64,000 nucleotides of DNA from Anthonomus grandis grandis (GCF_022605725.1 NC_065553.1:1674001-1738000); one strand, 5' to 3'. Shown: positions 31,726-43,835, counted from the first letter of the stretch. Notes: generated by a model from the sequence alone, not told the origin. A program made the numbers and translations.

Positions 31726-34285
31726 CAGGGTGTCCCGGTTCATGTGGGAAATCTCTCGGATCCAGGTAGAACATCGAAATAAAATACCGAACGTTCCTAT
31801 AAAAAAATTCCTACAGGTCTTCTTTACGAAGATACAGCCTCCTAAAGGACGCTGCTGGAAATTGGTTTTTCATAAATTACTTTTAAACTACCCGGTAAAA
31901 TTTAATAAAAATGTTAGGTGATGAACACTATTAGGGACCTCTTAAAATGATATCCTTAAAATACATTTACCTTGTTTATTTTACCAGGGGCGGACTAGGT
32001 TGTACACTTTAATGCGTATATTTTTAACACCCTGTATGTTAAAGTCTAAAAAAAATAAATTTGGATACCTTGAACCCTAGGCGAAAAAAAAGGTACTCTT
32101 GTTCGTTAACGATAAAATGAACCGAGAAAAAAAATAATAAACGAGCCAATGTTTTATTTTTTATTTTTTTTTAAATGAGATAAGTACGCTAGTTATTTAA
32201 AGAATAGAGAAATTTCGATGTAAGTCATTTAATTTAAAATAATACATGTTTCTAAAAATACAGTGGTGTAAAAAATACTTTTACAAAATAATTAAAAAAA
32301 ACCTATTATGAGTGTATGTTTTTAAATTAGAAAAAACAACTTACAAAAAAATGCCAAAAACCAAATATATAAACAAAAGTTAAATTCTTCAATACGAGCA
32401 ATAAAGAATTAATTATTAAAAACTTCATAAGTAGGTTCGACGTGGGCTCCGTGAACTCTAACACATTCGCGGGCACGACGAATCGAAAACTGCTGCACTC
32501 GCCACAATAACCCAAGATTGTTTTTTATATTATCACAATGAAATGTAATTCTTTGGATCAGTTCTTCCCGAGTATCGACTGGGGTGGAATACCCCAAGGT
32601 TTTGAGGTGACCCCATAGATAAAAATCTAATGGCGTTAGATCGGGAGACTGAGGAGGCCAAGGTCCTCCTCTACCTATCCAACGGTTTTCAAAAGTATTA
32701 TTTAAGTGGTGTCTTACAGCAAGGCTAAAATGGGGTGGGGCTCCTTCAATGGCCCTTTCAAATAGCCCGATCAAAAAATTGCCAATAATTCCTGCACAGA
32801 TATTTATTGATTGGAATTGATGTTGATGATGAGAAATAATAGTATCACGGGGATTTTTATCAACCCATACATGCGAGTTATGTAAGTTTTCAGTTCCATT
32901 TTTGGTAAACCCTGCTTCATGCTGTGCTGATAAAGTTAGGGTTACTTCGCTGCTGATCTAACAGCCGTTTGCGAAGTATATTCTAGGAGCAAAATCTCTG
33001 GACAGTAGTTCATGCACTTTTTGTAAGTGATATGGGTATAACACTTGTTCTTGGAGTAACATATGTACAATAGTTTTGGACGAATGAAGCTGAGCGGCTA
33101 ATTTTCGAGTACTCGTTGTAGGAGTGTCAGCTACAGCGTCTAAAATATTTTCGTCCAATTGCACTATACGTACTGTTCTCCTCCGACCACCATTATTCTT
33201 TTTTTAACATCCTAAAATTGCATTAAGGAAATTTAATAGTATTACCTCATTAAGTGGAAAACAGAAACCTACCAGTTTCCCTTAGACGTTGATCAACACG
33301 TTGAAATGTTTTCTGATCCGGAATAATGCGATTGGTAAATCTTTCTTCGTACAATCTTTTTGCTTCCAATACATTGCAAGACGCCAGACCATACATAAGA
33401 TGCATATCTGGATACTCAATAAAAGTAAACTCCATATTTTGACGTAATTTAAATTAAAAGTTACCAAAAAATACAAAAATTGAAATAATATTATCAAATT
33501 AAGGATGAATATGTTGACAAAGATTAGGTTTAAATGATAGGTATTTGCTAAATTTGGAGTATAGCAACGTTTGTAACAATAATGCGTTCAAAAATGCAAA
33601 AATTCCGATAAATAAGTCAGGTACAATACAATTGGTTTACATTATTTTTTTAGTTTTTTTTATGTTTAGTTTTTATCTTAAGAATAACAAAAAAGAAATA
33701 AACGTGTAATAAATAAGAAATATTTTGTCAAAGTATTTTTTAGGACACCACTGTATTTTTAGGAACATGTATTTTTTTTAAAATTAAATGACTTACATCG
33801 AAATTTTCTGGTCTTTGAATAACTGGCGTACTTATCTCATTTAAAAAAAAAACATTGGCTCGTTTATTGTTTTTTTTCTCCAAAACGGTTCATTTTATCG
33901 ATAATGAACAGGAGTACCTTTTTTTTAGCCTAGGGTTCAAGGTATCCAAATTTATTTTTTTTAGACTTTAACATACAGGGTGTTAAAAATATACGCATTA
34001 AAGTATACAACCTAGTCTGCCCCTGGTAAAGTAAACAAGGTAAATGTATTTTAAGGATGTCATTTTAAGAGGTCCCTAATAGTGTTCATCACCTAAAATT
34101 TTTATTAAATTCTACCGGGTAGTTTAAAAGTAATTTATGAAAAACCAATTTCCAGCAGCGTCCTTTAGGAGGCTGTATCTTCGTAAAGAAGGCCTGTAAG
34201 AAATTTTTTTATAGGAACGTTCGGTATTATTTTTCGATGTTCTACCTAGATCCGAAAAAATTCCCACATGAACCGGGACATCCTG
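31726..34285 (-). mobile_element. DD41D element with TIRs of about 560 bp
   Basis: Left end CAGGGTGTCCCGGTTCATGT and inverse right end CAGGATGTCCCGGTTCATGT, each next to TA. The arms (31726-32290 and 33721-34285) match over their entire length with modest divergence and small indels. Within each arm, at 32034 and 33976, the sequence AACACCCTG-TA occurs in opposite orientation, closing an outer module of about 310 bp. A further TACAGTGGTGT motif sits near 32259 and 33751. The core holds a transposase pseudogene on the minus strand. Total 2560 bp. Confidence 0.85.
32409..33435 (-). pseudogene. DD41D-related transposase of the long-TIR element
   Basis: Three open pieces on the minus strand. 33435-33250: MEFTFIEYPDMHLMYGLASC, then EAKRLYEERFTNR and FQRVDQRLRETG, the N-terminal helix-turn-helix of the family. 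33164-32958: ENILDAVADTPTTSTRKLAA, then VLYPYHLQKVHELLSRDF, the second DNA-binding helix-turn-helix. 32774-32409: APPHFSLAVRHHL, WIGRGGPW, SPDLTPLDFYLWGHLK and a C-terminal tail ending GAHVEPTYEVF. The QQD box is altered and deleted (IGLFERAIEG), so a catalytic Asp is lost. The first-Asp box region (32780-32960) contains HNSHVWV-like and NPRDT-like remnants with frameshifts. Confidence 0.75.
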
Positions 34286-34289
34286 TATA

Positions 34290-34830
34290 AATTTCTTTCT
34301 CAGCAAGATATAAGAAAGATAGTGCGACAAAGTTTAGTTGAAAAACGTGCTAAATTTAAATAATAAAGTTTTTTTGACACTGTTTGATCTGTCACTTTAC
34401 GGATATATACCGAACTGCCGTAATCAGCATCAAAATTTTCTGCGAATATTTTTTAGTACATTTTTTTGAAGGGAGTATTTTCAGTTTCGTTTTGTAGATC
34501 CGCCACTGAAATTGTCAGGGTTTTCACTATATTATTAAAAAAATATATAATATATATTATTAATTAGTGGCGTAGTGACACATTTCCGGATATGGGTTCC
34601 TATACTCAAATGGATTCTTCTGTTGCACTGAACAACCCCCAGAAGTTGATCTCATAGTTCTGAAACACCCTGTATAGGACGTTACATTAATATAATACCA
34701 AGTTCAATTATTTATTTATCACTTAGCGTGGCATTTATTCATTAACGTCTATGGATACACCATTTTTCTATACCTTCTTTATTAAAAATTTATAACCTTA
34801 ACGAATTTATGGCATGCTAGATTTTTTATA
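34290..34830. other. Spacer between two elements
   Basis: No gene. Near 34664 the sequence GAAACACCCTGTATAG is another mariner-type end next to TA, but no partner was recognised; TAATATATATTATTAATTA is low complexity. Confidence 0.35.
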
Positions 34831-36621
34831 CAGGATGATTGATAATCGATTGTACGTTAGCCGTATATAGAAAACGAAATTTTTTTTTTTAAATTTGGTA
34901 ACCATGGTAACAGACAATGGTCTATCGGTCTAAAATATTTCAGCTCTGCAGCGTTGCCGCTTATATAGAAAAATTGCAACACCTTTGATTTTTTAAATGG
35001 GTAACCCTATTTATTTTTAGATATATTGATTCCCTGTCATACTTTCCTATAACAATCTTGATTTTTTTTCCTAAAAACTGTACATTTTTTCAGAACTGCT
35101 AAAATGGGCGCTTAATTAAATTATCTTTGGAATACGTGTACAGATTTTCAAAATTTTATTTTTTATGGTTTTTAAGATATGTACATTTTTGGAAAAAAAA
35201 TCGATCTTTGCAAAATAATTTTTTGTCTCAAAACTTATCGATTTTCATATTATATCAGGAATATGTGTAAATATTTGCAAAATTTTTTGGTTTTTTAAAT
35301 TTAGGCATTTTGTGAAATTAAAAAAAAAAAAAAACGATTTCTCCAAATATATTTTTTCTCCAAACCCTGTTAATTCTTTTGAAAAACGCTGAAATAGGTG
35401 TATAGTCAAATTATTCCAGAAATATGTGTAAAGATTTTCAGAATTTTATTTTTACTGGTTTTTGAGTTATAGGAATTTGTTAAAATTTTGACTTTTCCAA
35501 AATCTTATCTAAAATTATGTACATTTTTTAAAAACTTTAAAATAGGTGTGCTGTCAAATTATTCCAGGAATATTTATAGAAATTTTCAAACTTTATTTCC
35601 CACTGTTTTTTGAAATCTGATCTATATGTTTTGAAATATCAATAAATGTTTTTTTTTTAATTCTGTAAATTTTTTGGTATGGCTGAACTATGTGTATACT
35701 TAAATTATCCTAGGACAAAACTTTATATTTAAATTATCCTAGGAAAAACTTTTTACAAAACGCTGAAATAGGTGTGTAGTGAAATTATCATTGGAATATG
35801 TGCAGAAATTTTCAGATTTTTATTTCTCCTTGTTTTTGAGGTATGGGTCTTTTGTGAAATTTTGAAAAAATTGACTCTCTCCAAAAATATTTTTTTCAAA
35901 GCCCTGTATATTTTTTGAAAACAGTAAAATAAAAACTGTTATTTGTTATACCATTGTAATATTTTTATAGTAAACTAAGTAATTTACAAAATAAAAAATG
36001 TTTAAAATTATCAAATTTCATGAAGATAAGTATTTATTTATAAAACGCGGCTACTTAGGTATAGGAATATGTAATATTAAATTAAAGGTATTAACTATTA
36101 ACTGTATATAAAATAAAGTATAGGGTGTTCCATTTAAAAAAATGAACTTTTCGCCATTTTAGTAAATGAAAGATTTTAATTTAATTTTCGACGATCCTTT
36201 ATAATGTTGTTTGAATCAGGCTGTAACAAGTTAATCCAGATAGTCTCTTAAAGTAATGCTTAAAATGTGAGCTTTTTAGGAACTTAAATAGCTAAGAAAT
36301 AAACATTAAGTTATTCCGTAATTTGATTTTTAGCAAAAAAAAAACGAAAATGTTTTTTTTTCTCGAAAACCGCTCAAGGTATAGAGAAGAATAATTAGAA
36401 AAGACTCAAAATGAAGCAGGGAATTGAAATTCCTAAAAATATATATTCTATTTAAAAAATCAAAGATGTTTCCATTTTTCTATTTAAGCAGCAATGCTGC
36501 AGTGTTAAATATACTTTAGACAGATAAAGCATTTTCTGTTACCATGGTTACCAAATTTTTAGAAAAATGTTATGTTTCGTTTTCTATATACAGCTAACGT
36601 ACCATTGGTCGTCAACCCCCT
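34831..36621. mobile_element. Foldback element with internal tandem repeats
   Basis: Arms of about 200 bp: left from CAGGATGATTGATAATCGAT (34831, after TA), right ending at 36621. They share GTACGTTAGC, TATATAGAAAACGAAA and GGTAACCATGGTAAC (the inverse is GTTACCATGGTTACC at 36538), then an AGC-GC block and TTTGATTTTTTAAATGG. Between them, about five diverged tandem units of 170-200 bp repeat AAATAGGTGT, (A)TTATTCCAGGAATATGTGTA, AATTTTCA-AATTTTATTT and TTTTTGAG. At 36119 a TAGGGTGTTCCATTTAAAA motif resembles inner ends of the 21660 foldback. No ORF. Confidence 0.7.
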
Positions 36622-36689
36622 ATATATGAATATACAACTATTACTACACTACATATAAAATTCTAAGGTATGTTTTAATCAGCACTTAC

Positions 36690-36820
36690 ATTATGCCTCC
36701 AACTGACTTTGTACACCCAAGGATTCGATTTGATATTACACTCAAAATAAACGTCGACTCCCTCCTTGATTGTGCTGCCGTTTAAAGTACTGCCCAACTC
36801 CAAAGAGACCAATGGAACAT
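36690..36820 (-). CDS. Sidestep-like Ig receptor, exon 2 of 5 seen
   Basis: 131-bp minus-strand exon with a poly-pyrimidine TTTTTTTAG acceptor and a GTAAGTGCT donor. The codon split with the previous exon (C|AT, His) restores a continuous frame. It encodes the first half of an Ig domain: VPLVSLELGSTLNG, then KEGVDVYFECNIKSNPW with the B-strand Cys, then the C-strand Trp in VSWRHN. The string NIKSNPW next to the Cys is very characteristic of Sidestep-family third Ig domains. It ends in phase 0. It is 15.3 kb from the preceding exon; that intron is filled with retroelement relics and tandem repeats. Lack of stops, conserved Ig spacing and proper splice sites make this a functional exon rather than a relic. 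Confidence 0.87.
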
Positions 36821-36939
36821 CTAAAAAAAGACCTCTATTATACAATCTACCGTCGCAATTTAAACCTAATCTATTTTTCTTAAACCAAGCTTAACCGGTA
36901 AAAATGCACATCATTAACCCTTTAAAACAGACGTCGGAG

Positions 36940-37170
36940 TGCCGAAATTTTTAAATAACTAATTAAGGGCACGACCCGGAGTTTAATACTCGACCCACCC
37001 TTCTTCACGTGCGATTTTACTCTCGGCCATTAGGGCCGGGGCGGAAACGCAAAATGTCCATAACAAGCGGCCTAATTCCACCCCTGGAACGGCTCCGGGG
37101 GCTGTTAAGTACACTTTGCATAATAGGATTCCTGTTACGGCTCGAGAATTGTCCCTGGCCATTGAACAGT
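36940..37170. other. GC-rich unique-looking island next to exon 2
   Basis: Stretch rich in GC (GGCCGGGGCGGAAACG, GGAACGGCTCCGGGGGCTG) just upstream, in gene orientation, of the exon at 36690-36820. No repeats or Ig-type coding were seen. A plus-strand frame of 69 codons crosses it but resembles nothing. Candidate conserved intronic element. Confidence 0.3.
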
Positions 37171-37883
37171 TTATGCTCTTTATTTATTTATATCGTTTAT
37201 AGAAACAATTGCAATTAAATTGTGGAGATGAAATGTATATTGTAGCGTTCGATAGGTGTGAATTAAATACTCGATTGCACAAAAATAGTCAAATAATTCA
37301 TTTACATTCTTACACTATTTACTACTATATATATTTTCACCGTATTTATTTATGTCTGAATTAAATCTCGCGCCAATATTCCGGACTGAACTGTCAATTG
37401 ACTCCTAGCGGCGTCGCGGCTCCTTATTTACTAGGCTGACCATCTTTCCGGAAGATTTTCTGACCTTCGAGACGACGTGCGGTATGTCACCTGTGTCATT
37501 CCGGAATGACGGAGAATCAACTCAGCTGGTTTCTCGGTGTTTACAATATCGTTACACTATGTTTCTTTGTTGATAAGTTGATTTTTCAGATCAAATTGTT
37601 TAGAATAGAATATAGATTATATGGCAGAACTTCCAGATTTTTTTTATCATCTTTTTACATATAGCGTCTATTAGTCCACAGCCCAACTTCGGAAACACAA
37701 CACGAACTTCATTTTTACGAAGTGATGATCTAGTTTGTCCTCTTCATTTATTGCATAGCATACGAGTTTTCGTTGACCTGATACTCAAGATATTTATTCG
37801 AGATTAAACGCCTTCGATTTTTTGGTTCTGTACCTGCAGAATAATACCTCCCCCAACCTGATTCTTACTAATAAACATCCCAT
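37171..37883. other. Unannotated intron stretch
   Basis: No gene or element boundaries recognised. 37380-37520 is somewhat GC-richer (CGGCGTCGCGGCTCC), possibly a continuation of the island upstream. Confidence 0.3.
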
Positions 37884-38260
37884 TTAATTTGCTTTTATGT
37901 TTAATTTTGATCCAAATTCTGCACTATTAGTTACTACATGGTTAGGCAAGATCTGAAGACCCCCCAATGAGTTCGCGATTATGACACGGGGGTTATTCAT
38001 ACTTACATCATTAATGGACATTCCTTCAGAGCAGTTTTCCAAGGTGCCTGAGAATATTTTATTTAAGTAAATATAATAAAGTAATGGTGAAAGGATGAAA
38101 CCCTCTCGGACATCCCTTTTTATTTCGAACTTCACCTGACATCTATTGATAGCCTCTCCTAATTTGTGCAGTTTGATTCCAGTAAAGATTTGCAATTATT
38201 TTGAGGTCTGAAAAGCCTGTTCCTCTAAAAAAGGGGCATAAATAGAAACACACGCATCTC
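37884..38260 (-). pseudogene. Decayed RT fragment, minus strand
   Basis: The minus frame 38195-37884 reads KFEIKRDVREGFILSPLLYY, IYLNKIFSGTLENCSEGMSI, then NPRVIIANSLGGLQILPNHV and SKLNIKAN. This is the palm region of an RTE/R1-like non-LTR RT (VRQGC-x-LSPLLF ... catalytic YADD ... LKLN-x-K). The catalytic YADD is eroded (NNPRVIIAN), so it is inactive. Flanks show no further clear family boxes. Confidence 0.6.
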
Positions 38261-38939
38261 TGCACCTCTAAAGCAACACCTGGATACTAAACAGAGACAT
38301 ATGAAGTCTTTCAGATAGAGCATAATTAGCTGCTAGTTAGCGAACTGTACCGACTGTCTGGCAAAATACTATTATACAAGTGAATGTATACCCTAATTCA
38401 TTTAATTCAAGGCTGGTGGATGGTCCCACAGTATAAACGTAAAAACCGAACACACTATTGGTATGGCTTGGTGACCCCAATGTTTGTTTTGCAGTACGGC
38501 ATTTAGATGACGCCACAGGTACTCGTTCCGGAACAAGTCCATTGAAATTCAGGTTTTTAACTACCAAGTGCGGCTGACACTGAATATGCTGTTGACGCAG
38601 AATGCAATTCCCCTGCAGGACTTCTTGTGTATTAAGAAACGTTCTCAGCGAAAATTATACGCATAGGCATGCACATCTAGCTATGAAATATTAATCTCCT
38701 CAATTTTATTTGGTTTTATTTGAATTCTTGAAAAAAATCCTGAAGGTGATATGCAAAAGATGAACTCTGACTGTATGCATTTCTGCTTAAAGCTTCATTT
38801 AACTTACGTATAAAGTACCCGATATATCTCTACTGTTGCCGATATCGAGGCTAGGGAAGTTATGAACGATCTGTATTAATAAAAGAGACTAGACCTAGTT
38901 AATCGTAATTAAATACTCTCAGTATATAAGAGTACACGA

Positions 38940-39110
38940 TTCATTTGATAAGTTTTCTCAGGTGGAGGTCATCTATAATGATTGTAGTAATGCTTTTGAT
39001 AACATATAATTGGAAAGTTGGCTGAGATGGAATTTTCTAATGACCTATTGAGTTATATTTGCTTCATTGTGAGTGTACACATGATGATGGGAATTTCACC
39101 AGACACCAGG
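38940..39110 (+). pseudogene. Decayed RT scrap
   Basis: Plus-strand text DCSNAFDNI followed by LESWLRWNF recalls the D-x-S-KAFD-x-I box of non-LTR RTs. Short and with stops. Together with 39880-40110 it may be debris of one old insertion. Confidence 0.35.
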
Positions 39111-39329
39111 ACCAACCATGAAGGACTTGGGAGAGTTGAGAAAAGAGATTTTATGCTAAAAAATGGCATCATTGAGAGTAATTGAATAATAAATTTAGAT
39201 AATGATTAGGGAAAAGAAGGATCAATGAATCTAATGAATAATTTTTAATCTTCCTTCAGAATTGGAAGCAATATCTGCAGTATTTGAAACGTCGTACCGA
39301 AGCTGTTTACGAAAACTGAACAGATATTT

Positions 39330-39620
39330 AAATTTTTCTTTGATTTCTTTTAAGCAGTTGATGAAAATTGATTATGTCCCTTGATTTTTTCCAATCAGTT
39401 GAAAGACTTTATTTTTTTATAATTGTGTTCTAAGCAATTGTATTCTTGTTAAACTTTTTCCAGGTAATTGACTCCTTTTTGTATTTTCAGCAGACAGTTG
39501 AAGAAGTAAATTATTATAGAATTTTGTCAAGGCAGTAAAAAATTCTTCTTTGACTGATGTCAAGCTGCATCAGTCACTCTTAGATGAATCCAAGCCGTTA
39601 AGAGAGTTTTGTTCTTCGTT
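39330..39620. repeat. Eroded array of CAGTTGA units
   Basis: Loose recurrence every 55-65 bp of (A)GCAGTTGATGAAAATTGATT, CAGTTGAAAGACTT, GGTAATTGACTCC and CAGACAGTTGAAGAAG, separated by T-rich stretches. The motif resembles the CAACTGCC half of the array at 58690-62270 in inverse orientation. Confidence 0.4.
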
Positions 39621-39639
39621 TTTTAATATTTTCCAAGAT

Positions 39640-39726
39640 TTTATAAAAAGGAATAACACAAAACACAAAATCTGTTCTACAGATAGAAATTTGGGATTTT
39701 GTATTTTGTGTTATTGCTTTTTATAA
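39640..39726. repeat. Short palindrome (hairpin)
   Basis: Arms of about 32 bp (39640-39671 and 39695-39726) with a 23-base loop: TTTATAAAAAG, AATAACACAAAACACAAAATC and their inverse GATTTTGTATTTTGTGTTATT, CTTTTTATAAA, with a few mismatches. No gene context. Confidence 0.7.
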
Positions 39727-39879
39727 ATTATGTGATATTGCTCTTTTTGACCAGCATCTTGGTGATAGGGGATGATTTTTTATATTTTCCAGGGTATTTT
39801 ATATTATCTTGATTTTTTTTGAGCAAATAAAGGGATCAGGATAAATTTGCTGAGGCTCTGGATGTGGTGGCGTGTACAG

Positions 39880-40110
39880 CCTGAAAAACATATTTTAGAA
39901 TCCTTAAGCCTCAAGACCAGGCAAAGGTGAACGGGTTGTTCCTCCTCAATCAGGTCAAAGAAATGAGAGACCGTTTCCAGTTGTAGATTGACACAGTCAA
40001 AAAGAGTACTCTAATTTTTTATAGCTTAACAAAGGCTTTCGACACTGTGTATCATGGAAAGCTTTCGCGGAAGCCAAAAAGTCCTGGTATTGGAGAAATT
40101 GCACTTAATT
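39880..40110 (+). pseudogene. Decayed non-LTR RT fragment, plus strand
   Basis: Readable family text with frameshifts: an ATRDQ-like upstream part, QVKEMRDRFQL, then LTKAFDTVYHGKLSRKPK and GIGEIALNLI. This corresponds to the F-x-D-x-x-KAFDTV box and following helix of non-LTR RTs. No endonuclease or end sequences recognised. Confidence 0.5.
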
Positions 40111-42329
40111 TAATAAAAAGCAACTGAGACACTAATTTCCACACAAATACTCCTTTGAGAAAATAGTCTTTACTAATTGATTACCTGGCGAAACATAGCA
40201 AATGTAGTATCGAGAAATTTAAAAATTATTGGTACATGAAAATTTTTGGTCGTCTATTGAATTCTGATGAAATGATTAGTCAGGAAGACAGTTTACTTAA
40301 TGCTTTTTGCAATAGATTTCTATGCTTATGACAAATCACGGGAAAAAAAAACGATTTCAATAGACACTAAATAAAATTTGCTCCAGCGGGAGTTTACCTC
40401 TATCTAATTATTAGGGAAAAATACGAGGAAGAAAGAAGGTTTGTAAGGACTATTTAGAAAAATCCATGATTCAGTTTTGGATTCAAAGGTACATCATCCT
40501 TCTTCAATCATTAATTTATTAAGATAATTTAAATATTTATTTGGTCAGTTTTTTAAAACAATCATCGAATTCAAATAGTTCTTTCATGTTCGTGATGTTG
40601 ATGCATGTTTGATACATACGTCAATAGAAAAAATACAATAAAACTAAAAACTAAAATATAAAACAGTTACACAGGTACTAATTTTAAAATATAAATTCTA
40701 ACACAATTTTTAACACTAATAATGAGTACTAAAAATGCGATAAAGACTTATCAAACGAATAAAATATATTTCCAATTACAATATTTTTTACTTCATTTTT
40801 TAATCTGCAGTAATTTAGGTCTTTGAGTCCCTATGGAAATGAGTTAAAAAATTTCATCCAATAACCTGGACGAGTTTGACACCTCTTTTGATGTCAGTAG
40901 ATTGGAACAAGATCTCCCCTATTTCGTGTTTGGTACTAGCGAACTCTCTCTTTTTATATAATAGTAAATTTTCCAATATACACAAAGAGGGAGCAGTGAA
41001 TATTTGTAGTTCTCAAAATGCACTCCTACAATCTTCCCTATACCCCACCTTATTACGAGATCGTAATCAATAAACGTTGCAGAAAGCAAAAAATTAATTA
41101 TACTCTTTTTTACTTTATAACCAAACTGATCTAGATGAAGAGATTTTCATTATCTTCTTAACCAGTTTTTCAGTTATTTTTGAATTAAAAAATCGAAGTA
41201 TTAAATAAAATAAAAAAATGCGGCTCTTAAACTTTAACTAAAAATAATCACACGAAGGGTGATACTTGGAAAGAGGTGGAACAAAACATAATAAAAATTA
41301 TACACTAATTAAATACAAATTTATTATCTATTAGCTCAGAAAAATAGTGTATGTTCCATTCTCTAATTACGTTACCGGTCTCCTAACCTTGAATTTAGAA
41401 ATAAATCAATCATAGAATCATCAAAGTGTTAATTCAACTAATTACTTAGAAATAGAAATAGGATCTCGTCTGAATAATAAACATTCATATACCAAAATTT
41501 TGAGGCAAGGCATATGATAACATAATAAAATCTTTATCCTTGTCCATCTGTATAGTTTCGATATATTATGTCTTTCAACTAAAAGGTCTTCTTTCAACTA
41601 TCGACCAACCTACTCCTATATTGCCTTTATTATAGAACTAATAGGACTCATTATTTGGTGAGATTTAGGGTCTGCGAACTCACTTCATTCTAATTTTGAA
41701 AAAAGACCATCATCATATCATCTTCAAACAGCAATATAGTCGTCTGCTGTTGGACATAAGCCTTCCGTAAATATTACCATCATTTCTATCCAGTTGATGT
41801 GAACGTGAATTACTAGGCGGTCTACTGCGAAGTAGACTACTATCTCTTAGTCTCCATTCGATTATTTTTATCGTTCATCTAACATCGTTTATTCTGGTCA
41901 CGTGGCCTGCTTAGCCTTATTTAATATTCGATATTCTTACGATAGCATCCGTAATTCCACTTCTTCTTTTCACCTCCGGATTCGGAACCCTACCTCTCAG
42001 AGAGAGACTCAACACCTTGGTAAAGCAAAGATGTAGCAAGCAAAGCAAAGTCAGCTTCTGGTCATTGATGCTAATACCAAAGTTTTCGTTCTTAGTATGC
42101 TGAAACATGTAGTCCAAAAGGTTAGTTAATAATTTGGGAGAGAGATAACATCATCTTACCGAACACCTCGCTCCATTTTGAAGTCAGGAGTATTCTCATG
42201 AAGCCTAAAGGCTTCATCTGGTAATGACACTGATCCCATTATGGCATCAGGGTGAATGCTTTAATCTCCAAATTACCCTGTGGTTCATATGGAAGTTGTG
42301 TTTTGTAGAATAGTTTCCTCAAAATGAAA
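40111..42329. other. Unannotated stretch, possible old LINE debris at 41700-42120
   Basis: Mostly AT-rich with no gene. At 41735-41765, GTCTGCTGTTGGACATAAGCCTTCC resembles a 3' region common in insect non-LTR repeats, and 41870-41900 (CATCTAACATCG, GGTCACGTGGCCTGC) fits the same kind of repeat. A 66-codon minus frame crosses it but cannot be named. Confidence 0.3.
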
Positions 42330-42760
42330 GAGAGTGTACATACAACAAATTTTAAAATTGCTAATATTTCCATACGAAACCTATTATATGAAGGTACTTT
42401 TCTCGGTAATAAACTAAAAGGAGCATCTAATCCAGACCCGCTCGTCGGCCATTATATATACGGTAGAATATCTCGCATACGTGGCTGCCAAACAAATTTC
42501 CTAGTTTTAAACTTTATTAGATTAAGTCGTGAAAAGGTCCTGCCTTTGACTAAACGGACGTTTTATACAGTAACTTTTGATAACTTTTACACGGACCGTA
42601 AACAGCCAAAGTGCTTTTTCCTTTATGCAACCGAAAGTTCGAAGTTTAGAGCACTCGTTATGTCGGGGGTCGGAATTAAAATATGGATAGTCGGATCGTC
42701 CCTTGATGGCCACTTAAGAAAGTCCTTGAATTTTTAAAATGCATGACGGTCGCGTTTGTG
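42330..42760. other. GC-richer island with an unrecognised 137-codon frame
   Basis: A plus-strand ATG frame (42324-42737) of 137 codons spans this block. Its product resembles no family I know (one TFDNFYTD string is faintly like piggyBac transposases but lacks any other support). Composition is more balanced than the surroundings. It could be a conserved intronic element instead of coding. No promoter or splice evidence. Confidence 0.25.
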
Positions 42761-42999
42761 GCCGTTTATTAACTCGGGAATTACTTTGACGTATGATTAT
42801 GACGGGATTCAAGTTTCCCTTTGAAAGAAAACTCTCTTTGGGGAAAGATACATTCGGATTAATGAAATTACTTTAAGAAGAGTTTAATTATTTTTGGTAC
42901 ATATTTAAGTTAATTTATACCTGAGTAGCATCTGCATTCGCAGTATCGTTGAAATTTGATGTACTACATGATATAAAAAGGAAATTGTTTTCATTTTTT

Positions 43000-43835
43000 T
43001 ATTCTAATTTTTTGTTCCCGAATTTTTAAAGTGCACTCATTTCCTTAATTCAGCTCATATCCCATTATAGCAAGCGTTTTCGTGATGTAGGTGATAAGAA
43101 AAAGACGCTGGTATCGTAATTTGGAAATCGAAATAGATCAATTTTCATTTCAGGTTATTCTTTTTTTTTTAACGAGAAGTAAAAAATTCCAAACTTTGGA
43201 GAAGTGGATATCTCGGCTTCTATGGATCCTATCGGGAAAATTCCAAGGGTTTTGTTTTAGTTTCTTCCCTGTGATTCCAACGAAACCATCCGCAAGGTCG
43301 TACTTCTCCTGTTAGCCAAGATCTCGCATTTTTAAAGCCTATTTTTGAGCTCAAAAATTTCGTCAAAAAGTGACTTATTTCCAAATTTTGACAGTGCTCT
43401 CATTCCCTTAGTTGTGCTTAAATCAACTCAACCTGATTTGACCTTCCACATGACATTGACTTGACCTACGACGTGACCCTCGATGTCACTTCGACTTAAC
43501 CTGTCTTGATCTTTCACGTGACTTTGACTTGACTTCAGACGTGACCCTGGACGTGACCTTGACTTGACCTTATGTGTTAGTTCAAATTAGAAAAAAATCG
43601 ATTTTCGGTAAGAAAAATCGATAATACCCAAAAAATTAAAAACTCTAAATTTTAAAGGTCGATATCTCGGCTTCTATGGACTCTATCGGGCAAATTCCAA
43701 CGGTTTTGTTTAGTTTGTTAGATTGTCCCAATAAGACCATCCATAAGATCGTAAAAAAACGTCGAAAAAAATAACTTTTTCCGAATTTTTTAAGTGCTCT
43801 AATTTGGTTAGTTCTGCTCGAATCTCGTTATAACT
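43000..43835. repeat. Satellite-like tandem repeat, left part
   Basis: Diverged tandem units containing GATATCTCGGCTTCTATGGA-x-(T)CTATCGGG-AAATTCCAA-GG, ACCATCC-(G/A)-AAG-TCGTA and AGTGCTCT-ATT-C-TTAGTT-TGCTC. The copies starting at 43203 and 43660 are about 457 bp apart. Related single copies lie at 6830-7085 and right of the retroelement (46357-46405). The array is cut by the non-LTR insertion at about 43836-46352. Confidence 0.6.
43425..43578. repeat. GACCTTGACTT minisatellite, left block
   Basis: Degenerate short-period repeat (about 12-30 bp) of the type ACGTGACCTTGACTTGACCT, variants including CATGACATTGACTTGACC and CGTGACTTTGACTTGACT. It shares its unit with 46408-46682. The motif TGACCTTGA is the inverse of TCAAGGTCA, a known extended half-site for monomeric nuclear receptors. 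No coding potential. Confidence 0.75.

Noticed and set aside
42324..42737. 137-codon frame with a TFDNFYTD string reminiscent of piggyBac transposase
   Set aside because: Only one short chance-level match; no other piggyBac boxes, no TTAA-flanked TIRs.
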